Source: a bacterium
Lineage (GTDB): Bacteria > Actinomycetota > Acidimicrobiia > UBA5794 > ZC4RG35
NCBI GenBank assembly: GCA_028819835.1
Contig: JAPPKR010000291.1
Span: 1 to 7,722 of the forward strand
Direction of reading: 5' to 3'
DNA: 7,722 bases
The position numbers were made by a program, and so were the translations under genes. Positions within the stretch are counted from its first letter, which is position 1. Each line of letters begins with the position of its first letter. The notes under the pieces are model-generated. The model searched no databases, was not told where the DNA came from, and saw nothing but the letters and a program-made list of their open reading frames with translations. This document shows positions 6,243-7,722 of the stretch, piece by piece.

Positions 6243-7021
6243 CGGCCCTGCGGGCTGACCTGTCACTGCTGTGGAGGCAGATTCGAAGCCAGAATCGCAC
6301 ATTCTGGAGGACGCCGGTGGCCGCCTTCTTCACATTGGCCCTCCCGGTCTTCTTCCTGGCTTTGTTCAGCGTGTTGTTCGGAGGTTCCGAGGTAGGTGAC
6401 GGCTATCGGTTCGCCCAGTTCTTCGCGCCGGCGATGGCGGTGTTCGCCGCCTGCTCGGCGACCTTCAGCAACCTGTCCATCGGGACCGCCTTCGCCCGGG
6501 ACCAGGGCATTCTCAAGCGGGTGCGGGGCACTCCCCTGCCACCGTGGATATACATGGCCGGAAGGATCGGCTCAGGGGTGTGGATTGCGGTGGTCTCGGT
6601 GGTGGCCATGTTCGTCGTTGGCTGGTCTCTGTTCGGATTCGTCATGCTATGGGACAACCTCGGCGTGGCGCTGTCCGTCTTCGTGCTCGGCATGGCCACC
6701 TTCTCGGCGCTGGGACTGTCGGTGTGCGCCGTCGTCAGGACCGCCGACACGGTGCCGGCGGTGACCAATGCCGTGTTCCTGCCGATGGCATTCATCTCGG
6801 GCATTTTCATCCCGCTGGAGGACGCTCCGGCATGGTTGGTGGTCCTGGGAGACATCTTCCCGCTCAAGCACTTCGCCGAACCATTCGGCGCTTCCTTCAA
6901 TCCTTTTCACACGGGTCCGGTACTCGGTTGGGAGAACCTGGCGATAATGGGCGCCTGGCTGGTGCTGGGGATGGTGATAACCACCCGGTTCTTCAGCTGG
7001 GATCCAAGAGGCTCAAGATAG
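6239..7021 (+). CDS. ABC-2 type transporter permease
   Basis: The 260-residue integral membrane protein has six predicted hydrophobic segments, at about 28-48, 61-82, 110-132, 140-165, 171-192 and 232-252. This is the layout of ABC-2 (DrrB-like) exporter permeases. The cytoplasmic loop ARDQGILKRVRGTPLPP (85-102) is the family's conserved segment between helices 2 and 3. SGIFIPLEDAP (187-197) matches the usual extracellular re-entrant region before the last helix. The gene overlaps the ATPase stop by four bases (ATGA), and the two would assemble as two permeases plus two ATPases. A prenyltransferase gene follows within 30 bases, probably on the same transcript. Candidate substrates by family are drugs, lipids or polysaccharide precursors; none can be assigned. 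Confidence 0.9.
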   Translation: MTALRADLSLLWRQIRSQNRTFWRTPVAAFFTLALPVFFLALFSVLFGGSEVGDGYRFAQFFAPAMAVFAACSATFSNLSIGTAFARDQGILKRVRGTPLPPWIYMAGRIGSGVWIAVVSVVAMFVVGWSLFGFVMLWDNLGVALSVFVLGMATFSALGLSVCAVVRTADTVPAVTNAVFLPMAFISGIFIPLEDAPAWLVVLGDIFPLKHFAEPFGASFNPFHTGPVLGWENLAIMGAWLVLGMVITTRFFSWDPRGSR

Positions 7022-7049
7022 GCTTGTGGTGAGCAGACGCCCAGGAACG

Positions 7050-7722
7050 ATGATCTCCCCCTTCACCGGTCTCCTATATCGCATCTATGAGAGACGCCTT
7101 CTCAACCAGATGGACGCATCCCGCTTCCCCCGGCATGTGGGAGTGATTCTCGACGGTCATCGACGTTACGCCCGCCGGAGCGGCCTCCCCAACTACGTCG
7201 ACAGCTACCTGGAGGGCATGCGCCGTTTCGAGGACTTCATGGACTGGTCGGCGGCCCTCGGTATTCCGGCGATCACCGGTTGGGTGTTGTCGAAGGAGAA
7301 TCTCAGCCGTCCCGCCGCACAACTGGAGCCCTACTACGAGGTGTTGGCGGACTTGTTCCGGCGCCTACCCCAGCGGTGTCGACAGCACAAGATGGGATTG
7401 CAGTTCATAGGAAGCCTGGACCTGCTGCCGGCCAGCCTGGTCACCGCCGCCAAGAGCGCCATGGAAAAGACCGGCCCGGCGCCGGAAGGCCGCAATCTGA
7501 CCATCGCCATGGGTTACGGCGGCCGACAGGAGATCGTGGACGCCTGCCAGAATCTTGTAGCCGAACTGAGCCTAACCGTCGAGAACCCCGCACAAATGGC
7601 GGAGCGGATCGACTCCGCCGGCCTGGCCCGGCACATGTACTCCGCGGGCACGCCAGATCCGGACCTACTGATCCGCACTTCGGGAGAGTCGAGACTGTCC
7701 GGATTCCTGTTGTGGCAGTCAG
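7050..7722 (+). CDS. Isoprenyl (cis-prenyl) transferase, Rv1086-like; truncated by window end
   Basis: The frame is open from upstream of 7050 to the window end (224 residues visible). It matches UppS-family cis-prenyltransferases, which condense isopentenyl diphosphate with an allylic diphosphate. Landmarks: LYRIYERRL (9-17), HVGVILDGHRRYARRSG (29-45) with Mg-binding Asp35, LSKENLSRP, GYGGRQEIVDA, and the C-terminal DPDLLIRTSGESRLSGFLLWQS with both diphosphate-binding Arg. The N-terminus and the absence of a GH.AG motif after the Asp loop resemble M. tuberculosis Rv1086 (short-chain Z,E-farnesyl diphosphate synthase) rather than classical UppS. The usual DGN.RWA motif reads DGHRRYA, so the conserved Asn is His and the Trp is Tyr. 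The start is uncertain: ATG 7050 (AGGA three bases before) gives an N-terminus like Rv1086; GTG 7026 or 7029 would nearly abut the permease stop. Product chain length cannot be determined. Confidence 0.88.
   Translation, partial: MISPFTGLLYRIYERRLLNQMDASRFPRHVGVILDGHRRYARRSGLPNYVDSYLEGMRRFEDFMDWSAALGIPAITGWVLSKENLSRPAAQLEPYYEVLADLFRRLPQRCRQHKMGLQFIGSLDLLPASLVTAAKSAMEKTGPAPEGRNLTIAMGYGGRQEIVDACQNLVAELSLTVENPAQMAERIDSAGLARHMYSAGTPDPDLLIRTSGESRLSGFLLWQS

Noticed and set aside
6544..7032. A + strand frame of 162 codons overlapping the permease in another phase
   Set aside because: The translation is rich in Gly, Arg and His without hydrophobic segments, whereas the 6239-7021 frame gives a clean six-helix permease.
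7110..7112. ATG 7110 as start of the isoprenyl transferase
   Set aside because: It would remove the LYRIYERRL segment, which lines up with the N-terminus of Rv1086, and it has no ribosome-binding site.

Overview
The window is GC-rich with strongly G/C-biased third codon positions, and every convincing gene lies on the + strand. GTG starts, gene overlaps of a few bases, a likely leaderless transcript and an isoprenyl transferase of the mycobacterial Rv1086 type suggest an actinobacterium. An environmental lineage such as Acidimicrobiia is a guess: no rRNA or other phylogenetic marker is present. I see no tRNA, rRNA, CRISPR array, insertion sequence, prophage gene or att site, and no intergenic gap exceeds about 120 bases.

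Layout: (1) bases 1-122 hold the C-terminus of a haloalkane dehalogenase, including its catalytic histidine. (2) Bases 123-237 are the largest non-coding gap. It holds a weak promoter candidate, a GC palindrome, a 10-bp direct repeat and a possible 20-codon leader ORF (179-241) whose stop overlaps the next start. (3) 238-966 is a YgjP/DUF45-type zinc metallopeptidase. Its stop overlaps the GTG start of (4) 963-1940, a membrane-anchored endonuclease/exonuclease/phosphatase (EEP) fold protein. (5) After 74 bases comes an M24B Xaa-Pro aminopeptidase (PepP type, 2015-3472), which overlaps by ATGA with (6) a 603-residue AtuA-family protein (3469-5280). (7) A short gap with a promoter-like sequence precedes a two-gene ABC exporter: ATPase 5331-6242 and permease 6239-7021, again overlapping by ATGA. 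(8) Immediately downstream is a cis-prenyltransferase (isoprenyl transferase), truncated by the window end.

Functionally this looks like three or four short co-directional transcription units rather than one pathway: dehalogenase; protease plus EEP protein; aminopeptidase plus AtuA-like protein; exporter plus prenyltransferase. Most of it is ordinary chromosomal content. The items most worth a second look are the prenyltransferase, whose conserved Asp-Gly-Asn motif reads Asp-Gly-His; the roughly 40-residue insertion in the aminopeptidase between two metal ligands; the AtuA-like protein with no acyl-CoA carboxylase partner in view; the likely leaderless start of the ABC ATPase; and the small leader ORF. 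I do not see a clear previously undescribed multi-gene system in this window.
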